DNA of 64,000 bases from assembly GCA_015180985.1 (NCBI GenBank), contig CP054185.1:2169225-2233224 (forward strand), written 5' to 3'. This stretch comes from Flammeovirgaceae bacterium. GTDB lineage: Bacteria; Bacteroidota; Bacteroidia; Cytophagales; Cyclobacteriaceae. Positions 18,559 to 26,660 of the stretch are shown here, piece by piece; position 1 is the stretch's first letter; the number at the start of each line of letters is the position of its first letter. The position numbers and the translations under genes are program-made. Below the pieces are notes generated by a model. It saw nothing but the letters and a program-made list of their open reading frames with translations, made no database searches and was not told the origin of the DNA.

Positions 18559-19478
18559 TCAGGTATGGTAAAAATTTCGCCTTCGGTAGCGAGGTAAGTT
18601 TCAGGAAAAACGGCACGAGCCTCTGCCAGCAGGTGGTCCGGTTCACGGTACCGGGCTGAGAAGTGTCCTATCAGCAGCTTACCGGCATTTGCCTTCAATG
18701 CAATTTGCGCGGCCTCCAGCGAAGTGCTGTGCAGGGTTTCGGCTGCTTTGGATTTATCATCTTCAATAAATGTAGCTTCGTGATAGAGAACGTTTACTTT
18801 GCTGATTTGTTCAATAATGGATTCAGTATAGGCCGTGTCGGAACAATACGCATAGCTTCGCGATTGATGCGGTGGGAGTGTCAGGTCGGAATTTTTGTAC
18901 AACACGTTTCCGGCTTCGTCTTTGAGATCAAAGCCTGCCTTCAGTTCATTCATCCGGTAATGGGGTAAGCCTTCGGGCAACCGGTCCTTATCAATTCTTC
19001 TTGGTTTTTCTTTTTCCCGGAATAGAAATCCTGTACAGGGTAATTTATGGTACAGCGGGATGGTTTCAACCGTGAGCCATTTGTTTTCAAAAATTGTTTC
19101 CCGGCTGTCGGGGGAGAGTGTATGCAACCGGATGTTGAAATTGGGCACCGACCTGGAGTAGCGCAACTGTACTGTCATAATTTCGTGCAGGCCGTGTTGA
19201 CTGTAAATGTGGAGGTCTTTTTCGCGATGGTGCAGGTGCATGGTGAAGAGTAAACCCATCAGGCCGAGGTAATGATCGCCATGCAGGTGCGAGATGAAAA
19301 TATGATCAATGCGGTGGATATTACCATTAAAGCGAGCCAGTTGCATTTGTGCGCCTTCTCCACAATCCACCAGGAAATGTTCGTTTTGGATTTCTACCAA
19401 TTGTGCTGAGGGGTAACGCCCGTAAGCAGGCACGGCCCCGCTGGAACCGAGTATGGTGATTTTGAAGCTCACAGCCAA
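18555..19478 (-). CDS. rnz: Ribonuclease Z, tRNA 3' endonuclease
   Basis: 307-aa metallo-beta-lactamase-fold endonuclease that trims the 3' trailer of tRNA precursors. The zinc motif HLHGDH (about 63-68) is in SHLHGDHYLGLMG, preceded by LVDCGEGAQ with the Asp and family QxQ-like residues. The exosite arm region lies near 140-180. Later ligands are the Asp in CSDTAY (about 212), the HEATF segment, and GHFSARY with its His near 272. It is relevant here because the window's tRNA-Ser and tRNA-Arg genes do not encode CCA, so their 3' ends can be made by RNase Z plus CCA addition. Coupled to the downstream yhhQ-like gene. Confidence 0.95.
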   Translation of the reverse strand: MAVSFKITILGSSGAVPAYGRYPSAQLVEIQNEHFLVDCGEGAQMQLARFNGNIHRIDHIFISHLHGDHYLGLMGLLFTMHLHHREKDLHIYSQHGLHEIMTVQLRYSRSVPNFNIRLHTLSPDSRETIFENKWLTVETIPLYHKLPCTGFLFREKEKPRRIDKDRLPEGLPHYRMNELKAGFDLKDEAGNVLYKNSDLTLPPHQSRSYAYCSDTAYTESIIEQISKVNVLYHEATFIEDDKSKAAETLHSTSLEAAQIALKANAGKLLIGHFSARYREPDHLLAEARAVFPETYLATEGEIFTIPE

Positions 19479-19485
19479 AAATAAA

Positions 19486-19512
19486 AAACCAAAACCGGTT
19501 TGGTTTTGGTTT
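19486..19512 (-). terminator. Terminator of the purC-STAS transcript
   Basis: An 11-bp perfect inverted repeat built on AACCAAAACC / GGTTTTGGTT with a 5-nt loop. Read on the minus strand, the stem is followed by a T-run (TTTTTTATTTTT), so it works for transcription coming from the STAS gene. It separates STAS/purC from rnz. Confidence 0.85.
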
Positions 19513-19535
19513 GAACTACTTTATTTGGCGATGTT

Positions 19536-19916
19536 TTAGTTCCCGTCAGTTTTCTTAAGGTCGCGCTCAATTTCATGCATGAAAACGGCATCAATGGCTT
19601 CTTCCACGGTAGGCAGAATGTTCAGTACGCTGTCGAGTTGTGAAATCTTAATCAGTTTCATGGTGTGGTCGCTCAGGTGGGCGAGTATAAAAATTCCTCC
19701 GTCTTCCTGGACGATTCTATTACCAACCAGCAGTGCGCTAAGACCAGAAGAATCAGTGTATTTTACTTCAGCCAGATCTAAGATAATATTCCTTACACCT
19801 TCGGCATGCAGGGTGATCAATTCCGACTTCAGGCCGGGCGCCACGCTGCTGTCCATCTTCTCCTCGTGCAGGCGCAGCAAACTGTACTTTTCCTGTTTAT
19901 CAATCGTGTATTTCAT
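19536..19916 (-). CDS. STAS-domain protein, anti-sigma factor antagonist type
   Basis: 126 aa, a single STAS domain of the SpoIIAA/RsbV type. It has the N-terminal strand YSLLRLHEEKMDSSVAPGLK, then the central NIILDLAEVKYTDSSGLSALL. The serine in DSSGLS is at the position that is phosphorylated in SpoIIAA/RsbV to switch partner binding, so a partner-switch role is likely. No serine kinase, phosphatase or sigma factor lies nearby, so the partner is unknown. It lies 13 nt downstream of purC and upstream of a good terminator, so it is probably co-transcribed with purC. The C-terminal residues after 110 (ERDLKK) are charged. Confidence 0.9.
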   Translation of the reverse strand: MKYTIDKQEKYSLLRLHEEKMDSSVAPGLKSELITLHAEGVRNIILDLAEVKYTDSSGLSALLVGNRIVQEDGGIFILAHLSDHTMKLIKISQLDSVLNILPTVEEAIDAVFMHEIERDLKKTDGN

Positions 19917-19929
19917 CTTCTTTATCGTA

Positions 19930-20889
19930 TTAAACCTGTGCCTGCAAGTTAACGGAATTTAGCGAATTAAGGATATGCTGCTCAATCCGATCCGTGATGT
20001 TGTTGTAATTGATGGGTTCAAGATCTTCACCGGTTACCTGCCGGTACAATTCGCGGTATCGGTCGGAAATTGACTGCACAATCACAGGGGTCATTTCCGG
20101 AACGGTTTGCCCTTCTTTGCCCTGGAATCCGTTTTCGATAAGCCACTGCCGCACAAATTCTTTCGAAAGTTGTTTCTGTGGTTCGCCCTTTTGCTGGCGC
20201 CCCTCATACCCATCGGCATAAAAGTAGCGCGATGAATCGGGCGTATGCACTTCGTCAATCAGGTATATGGTGCCGTTATGTTTACCAAATTCGTATTTGG
20301 TGTCCACCAGTATAAGTCCGCGGGCGGCTGCCAGTTCGGTGCCTTTGCCGAACAGGGTAAGCGTGTATTCTTCAAGCTGCTGGTAATCGGATTCGGTTAC
20401 CAGTTTTCTCTTAATAATTTCTTCCCTCGAAATATCTTCGTCATGCCCTACATGGGCTTTGGTGGTAGGCGTAATGATTGGGTTAGGAAGTTTGTCATTT
20501 TCCTTCAGGCCTTCCGGTAGCGGCACCCCACACAACGTGCGTTTACCGGCTTTGTATTCGCGCCAGGCGTGGCCGGCCAGATAACCGCGCACAACCATTT
20601 CTACCGGAAAGGTTTCGCATTTAAAACCAATGGTTACGTTGGGATCGGGCGTGCTGATTACCCAGTTCGGCACAAGTTTTTTGGTAGCCAGCAGATTTTT
20701 TGCGGCAATCTGATTTAAGATTCTGCCCTTATCGGGAATGGCTTTGGGCAGGATAACATCGAAAGCTGAGATGCGATCGGTGGCCACCATTACCATAATG
20801 TTGCCGAAGTAATACACATCGCGCACCTTGCCGCGGTAAAAGCCGGTTTGACCGGGAAAACTGAAGTGGGTTTCTTTAATGGCCTGCAT
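19930..20889 (-). CDS. purC: SAICAR synthase (phosphoribosylaminoimidazole-succinocarboxamide synthase)
   Basis: ATP-dependent ligation of aspartate to CAIR in de novo purine synthesis, cytosolic. 319 aa, the longer form common in Bacteroidota. Recognisable parts are the N-terminal [10 protein letters not shown] (phosphate-binding loop), [12 protein letters not shown] near residue 38, [16 protein letters not shown] near 108, [30 protein letters not shown] (catalytic region near 180-200) and [11 protein letters not shown]. It is first in a short operon with the STAS gene. The region upstream (20890-21051) holds a hairpin repeat and no recognisable promoter box. Confidence 0.97.
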   Translation of the reverse strand: MQAIKETHFSFPGQTGFYRGKVRDVYYFGNIMVMVATDRISAFDVILPKAIPDKGRILNQIAAKNLLATKKLVPNWVISTPDPNVTIGFKCETFPVEMVVRGYLAGHAWREYKAGKRTLCGVPLPEGLKENDKLPNPIITPTTKAHVGHDEDISREEIIKRKLVTESDYQQLEEYTLTLFGKGTELAAARGLILVDTKYEFGKHNGTIYLIDEVHTPDSSRYFYADGYEGRQQKGEPQKQLSKEFVRQWLIENGFQGKEGQTVPEMTPVIVQSISDRYRELYRQVTGEDLEPINYNNITDRIEQHILNSLNSVNLQAQV

Positions 20890-20963
20890 GGGCCTGCAAA
20901 ATAGCGCAGAAAGGGTAAAGCCTGAAATGAACGCAGGATAAAGTTTTACACTTCTGTCTGATA

Positions 20964-21025
20964 TGAGGTCCTTCGCGTTGCTCAGGACATCAATATGTTA
21001 TATTGAGCCAGGGCGAAGCATCTCC
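20964..21025. repeat. Isolated copy of the dispersed hairpin repeat
   Basis: Between purC and the MORN-repeat gene lies one GTCCT...AGGAC palindrome, then a degenerate GAGCCAGGGCGAAGCATCTC unit. It is the same family as the blocks at 4.1-4.5 and 7.1-7.4 kb, showing that the family is dispersed rather than a local array. Confidence 0.7.
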
Positions 21026-21051
21026 TGAGGCTAATCTAAGAAATAGCAAAG

Positions 21052-22359
21052 TTAATTTTCTTCAATCAGAATACCGGCTTTAAACACATAGGTTTTTACC
21101 AGGTTTCCTTTTTCGTCAAACTCCTTCCACTCTTTGTGTTTTTTGTCGGCAACGTATTCGCCCTGTTCTTTTACCTGGCCATTTTCGTAATAGGCTGTAA
21201 AGAGTCCGTGCTTACGATGTGATCGGCACTCTCCTTCGGATTGCAGTTTACCGGAGGGATAGTAAGTTTTAAACGGGCCATTCAGCAGATTGAATTTCCA
21301 GGTTTCTTCGCGGGCCGGTTTGCCATTGGAAAAGTATTCGTACCGCATGCCGTTCAGTTTTCCGGCTTCATAGGTCTCTTTCAGTTTTTCGGTTTTTCCG
21401 TCAGGGTAATAATACGTCCATTGCCCGTGTGGTTGCTGGTTGCGGTAGCGTTTCTCTGAAATGCGTTTGGCCGAATCGGTAAATTCTTCCGTTACCCAAT
21501 CAATACCGTTAAGGGCAAATTGTTCTTTTCGGGCAAGCACGCCATTCGGGTGATACGTTAGCCCTGTTCCGGTTTTAAAACCTTCCTTGTATTTAAAGCG
21601 GTGTTTAACCGTGCCGCTGGCATAGTAACCTGTATTGTCGCCATGGAGCCGGCCGTTCATAAAGTTTCCTTCCAGCAGTAAATGCCCTTCCTCATCGTAG
21701 TTTTTATACTGACCATTTTTTGATCCATCCTTCATGGTGGAAACAGTTTCAAGTTGGCCGTTGGGATAGTAGGTTTTGTAAAAGCCGGTGAGGATGCCGT
21801 TTTTATAGTTTGCTTCAATGGCTACGATGCCATCTTCATAAAAACTGCGGGTAATGCCGTTGGGTTTACCGTGTGCATACTGGATTTCTTTTTTTAATAC
21901 ACCGTGCGGATAGTACTCGCGCACCACGCCATCGGGTTTGCCTTTTTTAAAAACGGTTTCGCTTTTAATTACCCCGTTGTCGTAAAACGACTGTACACTA
22001 TCAACCAGAATATCGTTTTGATAGTAGGCCTTCTGAATTTTTTTACCCGATTCATCAAATACTTCTACAGGCCCGTGGCGCATGCCGTTAACATACACCA
22101 GTTTGCGGGCAGGCAGGCCGGTTTCGTGGTATTCGGTAAACACCCCCGACTTTTTCCCGTTTGAAAAGTTTCCTTCAACGGCCAGACGACCGTTGGGGTA
22201 GTAGCGCTGGTATTTGCCGATGATCTTTTCGTTATCGTCTTTGGCAACGGTATAAACTTCCTGCAGTTGGGTACGGCTGCCGTCATAATATGTGCGCACT
22301 TCGCGCTGGGCGGTGGCAGATGTACTAAGCAGAAGGAATGAGAAGATCAATCGGTTCAT
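21052..22359 (-). CDS. Exported MORN/YwqK-type repeat protein
   Basis: 435 aa with a signal peptide (MNRLIFSFLLLSTSATAQ). The rest is a continuous array of about 16-17 repeats of roughly 23 residues with the pattern YYPNG.L..E..Y..GK..G, the MORN-like repeat of the YwqK family. Databases often label such proteins as YwqK antitoxins, but in Bacillus that name refers to a specific LXG toxin partner. With a signal peptide and no toxin gene nearby there is no basis for an antitoxin role here. Likely a periplasmic or surface beta-sheet protein of unknown function. A terminator of the upstream thiolase gene lies just before it. Confidence 0.85.
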   Translation of the reverse strand: MNRLIFSFLLLSTSATAQREVRTYYDGSRTQLQEVYTVAKDDNEKIIGKYQRYYPNGRLAVEGNFSNGKKSGVFTEYHETGLPARKLVYVNGMRHGPVEVFDESGKKIQKAYYQNDILVDSVQSFYDNGVIKSETVFKKGKPDGVVREYYPHGVLKKEIQYAHGKPNGITRSFYEDGIVAIEANYKNGILTGFYKTYYPNGQLETVSTMKDGSKNGQYKNYDEEGHLLLEGNFMNGRLHGDNTGYYASGTVKHRFKYKEGFKTGTGLTYHPNGVLARKEQFALNGIDWVTEEFTDSAKRISEKRYRNQQPHGQWTYYYPDGKTEKLKETYEAGKLNGMRYEYFSNGKPAREETWKFNLLNGPFKTYYPSGKLQSEGECRSHRKHGLFTAYYENGQVKEQGEYVADKKHKEWKEFDEKGNLVKTYVFKAGILIEEN

Positions 22360-22378
22360 ACCTATTGTAAAACTAAAT

Positions 22379-22403
22379 CAGCCTTGCAAACAACGCAAGG
22401 CTG
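22379..22403 (-). terminator. Terminator of the thiolase gene
   Basis: A perfect 9-bp stem (CAGCCTTGC / GCAAGGCTG) with a 7-nt loop lies 30 nt after the thiolase stop on the minus strand, followed by ATTTAGTTTT. The T-run is imperfect, so efficiency is uncertain. Confidence 0.65.
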
Positions 22404-22433
22404 ACTGGTTTGTTGTATGGGCTTTTGAGAGCT

Positions 22434-23612
22434 TTACATCTTCTCAATCACCATGGCTGATGCACCGCCACCACCGTTGCAAATTCCGGCAACGCCTATG
22501 GCCGAATTATTTTGCTTCAGCACATTAATTAAGGTAGTAACGATACGCGCACCCGATGCACCCAGCGGATGACCGAGGGCCACGGCTCCGCCATTTACAT
22601 TGACCCGATCAGGATCCAGCCCGAGTTTAATGTTGTTGGCGATGGCTACGGCCGAAAAGGCTTCGTTGATTTCGTAGTAGCCCACATCTTTTTTATCAAC
22701 ACCTGCATGCTTTAACGCTTTTGGAATGGCCAGGGAAGGGGCAGTGGTAAACCACATCGGGTCCTGGGCGGCATCGCCAAAGCCAAGAATTTTGGCAATA
22801 GGTTTTAAGCCCAGTTCTTTTGCCTTTTCCTTACTTACCAAAAGCATAGCCGATGCGCCATCGTTAATGGTAGAGGCGTTTGCCGCAGTAACAGTACCGT
22901 CTTTCGTGAACACGGGTTTCAGGCCTGGTATCTTTTCAAAGTTTACATTTTTGTATTCTTCATCTTCTGAAAAGACAGTAACATTTCCTTTCCGGTCGGT
23001 AATTTCAACCCCTACAATTTCATCTTTAAATTTATCAGCGGCCCATGCGGCTGCCGAGCGCCTGTAGGAGTTGATGGCATAGTTATCCTGATCCTGCCGG
23101 GTGATGTTCATTTCTTTGGCGGTGTTATCGGCACACACGCCCATGGCGCAATGGTTGTACACATCGGTGAGGCCGTCATACGTTAGTCCGTCAATCACCT
23201 CACCGTTTCCATATTTGTAGCCGTACCGCGCTTTGAGCAGGTAGTACGGTATGTTGCTCATGCTCTCCATACCGCCTGCAATTATCACATCATTAACGCC
23301 CAGCATAATTGATTGTGCTCCGAGCATAACAGCTTTCATGCCTGAGGCGCATACTTTGTTAACCAGCGTACAGGGTATTTCGTAACCCAGGCCAGCGCCT
23401 ACGGCCACCTGTGTTGCAGGGGCCTGCTTTAAGCCGGCCGAAATAACATTGCCGATGTACAGTTCCTGTATTTGTTTCGGGTCGATGCCTGCTTTTTGAA
23501 TGGCTCCCTTAACGGCTATGGAACCAAGTTGTGTAGCAGGGATGGAGGCCAGGCTTCCGCCAAAACTTCCGATGGGGGTGCGTACGGCTGAGATGATGTA
23601 AACTTCTTTCAT
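22434..23612 (-). CDS. Acetyl-CoA C-acetyltransferase (thiolase II type)
   Basis: 392-aa thiolase, cytosolic, condensing or cleaving acyl-CoA. The order is family-normal: VRTPIGSFGGSL at the N-terminus; the nucleophilic Cys near residue 88 in NKVCASGMKAV; GGMESMSN near 115; NEAFSAVA near 318; the HPLGASGAR histidine near 349; and the C-terminal CNGGGGASAM with the second catalytic Cys. The biosynthetic acetoacetyl-CoA type is favoured by length and sequence, but degradative use is possible. Single gene with its own terminator; tandem TTACGGGT-like repeats lie directly upstream. Confidence 0.96.
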   Translation of the reverse strand: MKEVYIISAVRTPIGSFGGSLASIPATQLGSIAVKGAIQKAGIDPKQIQELYIGNVISAGLKQAPATQVAVGAGLGYEIPCTLVNKVCASGMKAVMLGAQSIMLGVNDVIIAGGMESMSNIPYYLLKARYGYKYGNGEVIDGLTYDGLTDVYNHCAMGVCADNTAKEMNITRQDQDNYAINSYRRSAAAWAADKFKDEIVGVEITDRKGNVTVFSEDEEYKNVNFEKIPGLKPVFTKDGTVTAANASTINDGASAMLLVSKEKAKELGLKPIAKILGFGDAAQDPMWFTTAPSLAIPKALKHAGVDKKDVGYYEINEAFSAVAIANNIKLGLDPDRVNVNGGAVALGHPLGASGARIVTTLINVLKQNNSAIGVAGICNGGGGASAMVIEKM

Positions 23613-23614
23613 AA

Positions 23615-23650
23615 TCGGGTTACGGGTTTCGTGTTACGGGTTACGGGTTA
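23615..23650. repeat. Short tandem repeat tract, TTACGGGT type
   Basis: Upstream of the thiolase start is a run of imperfect copies of (G)TTACGGGT. It is one of several low-complexity word-like tracts that sit at gene boundaries in this window. Function unknown. Confidence 0.7.
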
Positions 23651-23687
23651 AAACAATAATAGCGGTAACGTGTACCCCGCATTTTGT

Positions 23688-24506
23688 TTACCAGTCTGGT
23701 TTTCCTTTATCTTTTGGTTTTGTTGGTTTGCGTTTGTTTTGCTGAAGATACTGCATTTCCTGGTTCTTCATGGCCTCTAAAAGCATTTTGGCTTTTTCTT
23801 CACTGATCTTTAACTGTTCCAGTTTTTCGCTAACCGAAGAAGGGGCTTCTTTCTTTTCATTATCCTTTTTCTCTTCGGCTGACTGCTCTTCCTGTTTTTG
23901 CTCGCCCTGCTTTTTCTGTTCATCTTTTTTTTGCTGATCGCTTTTCTGATGATCCTGCTTTTGCTGGTTATCCTGATCTTTCTTCTTGTCCTGTTTCTCC
24001 TGTTTTTTCTGATCCTGCTGCTGGTCTTTCTGCTGTTGATTCTGATTTTGCTGCTGCTGTTGTTCCTGTTTTTTCTGTTCGTCCAGTTTCTTTTTCAGTA
24101 GTTCGTAATTATAGCGTGCATCATTGTTGTCGGTATTGGCTTTGAGGGCTTCTTTAAAAAAATTCAACGCTTCTTCGGCTTTCCCTGCCCGGTTGGCCAT
24201 CACACCCAATTGCTGCTGGGCGGTTGACCGGATGGAGGGTGTTGCACTGGCGGTTAATTGCTGATAGGTAGTCTTAGCGCGTGTAGTATCATTGAGTTGA
24301 AAGCGGGCATGGGCCAGATTTAAAAGCACTTCATCTTCCTGCACACCGAGCGAATCGGTAAGGTATTGGTACAGGGCGGCTGCAGTTTTATAATCGCCTG
24401 ATAGATAGGCGCTCCGGGCCTTTTCTTTGGTGCGGTTGATTTTCCCGATTTTTGCCGGGTCGGTTATTACCACCGCCAGGAACAATAAAACTGCAACGGG
24501 CTTCAT
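23688..24506 (-). CDS. batC: BatC-like TPR protein with Q/K-rich tail
   Basis: 272 aa. An N-terminal signal or anchor (MKPVAVLLFLAVVI) is followed by TPR-like helices at about 30-135 (AYLSGDYKTAAALYQYL, LNFFKEALKANTDNNDARYNYELL). Next comes a long low-complexity stretch of Gln, Lys, Asp and Glu (about 138-225) and a charged C-terminus. This is the BatC layout of Bacteroidota aerotolerance operons, where Bat proteins are envelope proteins tied to stress tolerance; the mechanism is unclear. The start overlaps the batB stop (ATGA), so the two are coupled. The repeat-rich DNA produces a leucine-rich shadow frame on the opposite strand that is not a gene. Confidence 0.85.
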   Translation of the reverse strand: MKPVAVLLFLAVVITDPAKIGKINRTKEKARSAYLSGDYKTAAALYQYLTDSLGVQEDEVLLNLAHARFQLNDTTRAKTTYQQLTASATPSIRSTAQQQLGVMANRAGKAEEALNFFKEALKANTDNNDARYNYELLKKKLDEQKKQEQQQQQNQNQQQKDQQQDQKKQEKQDKKKDQDNQQKQDHQKSDQQKKDEQKKQGEQKQEEQSAEEKKDNEKKEAPSSVSEKLEQLKISEEKAKMLLEAMKNQEMQYLQQNKRKPTKPKDKGKPDW

Positions 24507-25471
24507 ATCCGGATTGCTTTTACAGGTACTAACACATCAACGGCCAGTAAAATTACAGCCAGAGCCAGAAAGTAAAAATATTTATTGGCGGTTATATCAA
24601 TAAAACGTGCATCCATCAATTCGCCTTCAATCCGGTCGATAGTATTGATAAGCCGGGCGATATCGTTACGGTTTTCATTAATTTCAAAATACTGGCCACC
24701 GGTTTTACCGGCCAATGTTTTTAATGCATCCGGGTTTAGCCGCGTTACAACCGTATTTCCACTCCGGTCAGTTTTAAAGCCTGTACCGGTTCTAATCTGG
24801 CCGCCTTGTTTGGTGCCCACGCCAAGGGTAAATAGTTTATAACCTTTTTTTTCGATGTCTGCCAGGGCTGCATCGGTCTCGTCTCCGAAGTCCTCGCCAT
24901 CACTGATGAGCAGAATTACTTTTGAAGTAACTTCGCTGGCCCGGGTGTTATCTTTCTCCAGTTTATCCATGGCCATGCGCAGGGGAGGGCCAAAATCTGT
25001 TCCGCCTGATGGAACCAAGGCAGTATTCATTGCTTCAATAAAAAGATATAGCGCGGTTTGATCGTAAGTAAGCGGGCACTGCATAAAGGCTTCGGAAGAA
25101 AATATTATAATGCCCATGCGGTTTGAATTAAATGCCTGAACTACCTTCTTGAGTTCATTCTTTACTTTTTCCAGTCGGGTAGGGGCGATGTCCAGCCCGT
25201 CCATTGATTTAGACAAATCAACACAAATCATAATGTCTTTTCCGACTGATTTTACTTCGCGTTTATCCTCGCCAAAAGACGGGCCCAATAAGGCAGCTAT
25301 GAGTAACGCAAAGATGAGACTGCGCAGGATAAATTTTAAAAAGATGATTCCGAATGGTGATCCTATAGCGCGGGCAATACGGATTACCCGAAGGATATAC
25401 AGCAGGTAAAGCACACTAAATGCTGCAATGAAGATTATTTCCGTTAATCCGAATTCTCTGTACCAGCTCAC
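24503..25471 (-). CDS. batB: BatA/BatB-like von Willebrand factor A membrane protein
   Basis: 322 aa. There are two N-terminal membrane segments (about 8-30 and 45-65), a VWA domain at about 80-290, and a C-terminal membrane helix at about 298-318. The metal-ion-dependent adhesion site is complete: DLSKS near residue 89 (DxSxS), a Thr in PSGGTDFG near 158 and Asp in ISDGEDFGD near 190. The pairing with batC favours BatB over BatA, although the two are similar. The usual neighbours moxR, DUF58, batA and batD are absent on both sides. No obvious promoter box was found upstream. Confidence 0.85.
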   Translation of the reverse strand: MSWYREFGLTEIIFIAAFSVLYLLYILRVIRIARAIGSPFGIIFLKFILRSLIFALLIAALLGPSFGEDKREVKSVGKDIMICVDLSKSMDGLDIAPTRLEKVKNELKKVVQAFNSNRMGIIIFSSEAFMQCPLTYDQTALYLFIEAMNTALVPSGGTDFGPPLRMAMDKLEKDNTRASEVTSKVILLISDGEDFGDETDAALADIEKKGYKLFTLGVGTKQGGQIRTGTGFKTDRSGNTVVTRLNPDALKTLAGKTGGQYFEINENRNDIARLINTIDRIEGELMDARFIDITANKYFYFLALAVILLAVDVLVPVKAIRI

Positions 25472-25530
25472 ATCCTTACCTTAGTCAGGTTGCAAATAAC
25501 AATTAAGTAGGATTTCGGGCAAATACCTTT

Positions 25531-26400
25531 TTATCCGACCTTGAATGAGGTCATCGACACGGAACCCATAACCGTTTTATCGTTAAAGAAGGAAATGCTA
25601 TCCGTTTCGTCCTTCAGGCCAAGGATATAAATCATGGGTAAATAATGATCGGGAGTAGGAATAGCAAGTTGGGCAGCCTTGCCCAGCGACTCGTACCGGA
25701 GCAGCGGCTGATGGCTGTTTCGTTGAATGAAGTCCTTAAATTTTTCATTGGCTTCAATGGCCCAGTCGAACCCCGCATCAGGCAGGTTCCAGTTCATGAT
25801 GCGCAGGTTATGTACCATGTTGCCGCTACCAATGATGAGTACACCCTTTTTTCTGAGTTCACTTATTTCACGAGCCAGTTCGTAATGATATTCCGGTGGT
25901 TTGCTGGAATCAATACTCAACTGGAATACCGGTATTGTTGCTTCGGGGTACATCTGCCGCACCACCGACCAGGTGCCGTGGTCAAGTCCCCATTCATGAT
26001 CAAGCCCAACGGTTGTTTTTGTTACCCGGTTTGCGGTATGCCTGGCCAGTTCCGGACTGCCCGGGGCAGGATACTGAACATCGAACAGGGCTTTCGGAAA
26101 ACCATAAAAGTCATGGATTGTTTTTGGTTTTTCCATAGCCGTAACCCACGTACCCTTTGTGTACCAGTGTGCCGAAATGCAGAGCACGGCTTGTGGTGCA
26201 GGAATTTCTTTTCCGATAGCGGCCCAGCCCCGGCTGAACTCATTGTCTTCAATGCCGTTCATCGGTGAACCATGACCGATAAACAGCAGGGGCATGGTTG
26301 TGTTTTCTTTGTAAAGTTTGTCAGTATATTTTTTCAGATCGTTTAGTGTGGCCATGCCCAATAATGAGGTTAACAGGTTAAGAAACTCAATCCGGTTCAT
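25531..26400 (-). CDS. ygiD: 4,5-DOPA dioxygenase extradiol-like protein (YgiD/LigB family)
   Basis: 289 aa, class III extradiol ring-cleavage dioxygenase fold. Metal-site candidates are visible: GHGSPMN near residue 43 (His), SAHWYTKG near 80 (His), GLDHEWGLDHGTWS near 135 (His residues) and GSGNMVHNLR near 195 (His). These match the zinc/iron-binding pattern of DODA-type enzymes such as E. coli YgiD. The physiological substrate in bacteria is uncertain. Monocistronic; a tRNA operon diverges from its upstream side. Confidence 0.92.
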   Translation of the reverse strand: MNRIEFLNLLTSLLGMATLNDLKKYTDKLYKENTTMPLLFIGHGSPMNGIEDNEFSRGWAAIGKEIPAPQAVLCISAHWYTKGTWVTAMEKPKTIHDFYGFPKALFDVQYPAPGSPELARHTANRVTKTTVGLDHEWGLDHGTWSVVRQMYPEATIPVFQLSIDSSKPPEYHYELAREISELRKKGVLIIGSGNMVHNLRIMNWNLPDAGFDWAIEANEKFKDFIQRNSHQPLLRYESLGKAAQLAIPTPDHYLPMIYILGLKDETDSISFFNDKTVMGSVSMTSFKVG

Positions 26401-26467
26401 TTTCAGGTTAAACAGGCGCTGTCAGGCCAAAGTTCATGATGTCATTCGGTAGAATGTTGTTAACCCT

Positions 26468-26475
26468 TATATTTG
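26468..26475 (+). promoter_or_regulatory. Promoter -7 box for the tRNA cluster
   Basis: TATATTTG fits the Bacteroidota TAnnTTTG consensus and lies 26 nt before the mature tRNA-Ser 5' end. The -33 element is weak (TTCG at 26445-26448, spacing 19). Position and match support a promoter for the three-tRNA transcript. Confidence 0.65.
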
Positions 26476-26501
26476 CAATTCTTTAAGCGGTTTATTCATC
26501 C

Positions 26502-26591
<90 letters not shown>

Positions 26592-26614
26592 AGGGTTTTT
26601 TATGACCCTTTTTT
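26592..26614 (+). terminator. Terminator-like hairpin after tRNA-Ser
   Basis: Short stem AGGGT/ACCCT followed by TTTTTTCT directly after tRNA-Ser. It may terminate or attenuate transcription before the intron-containing tRNA-Arg; no separate promoter box was seen for the latter, so partial readthrough is likely. Confidence 0.55.
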
Positions 26615-26660
26615 CTTTGACATAATGGTCCCGTAGCTCAATGGATAGAGCAACTGCCTT

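Noticed and set aside
21052-22359. YwqK-type antitoxin of a toxin-antitoxin system
   Set aside because: It has a signal peptide, a long MORN-like array and no toxin neighbour; the label comes only from the repeat family.
23898-24101. Leucine-rich reading frame opposite batC
   Set aside because: It is the antisense of the Gln/Lys-rich tract of batC and has no other gene features.
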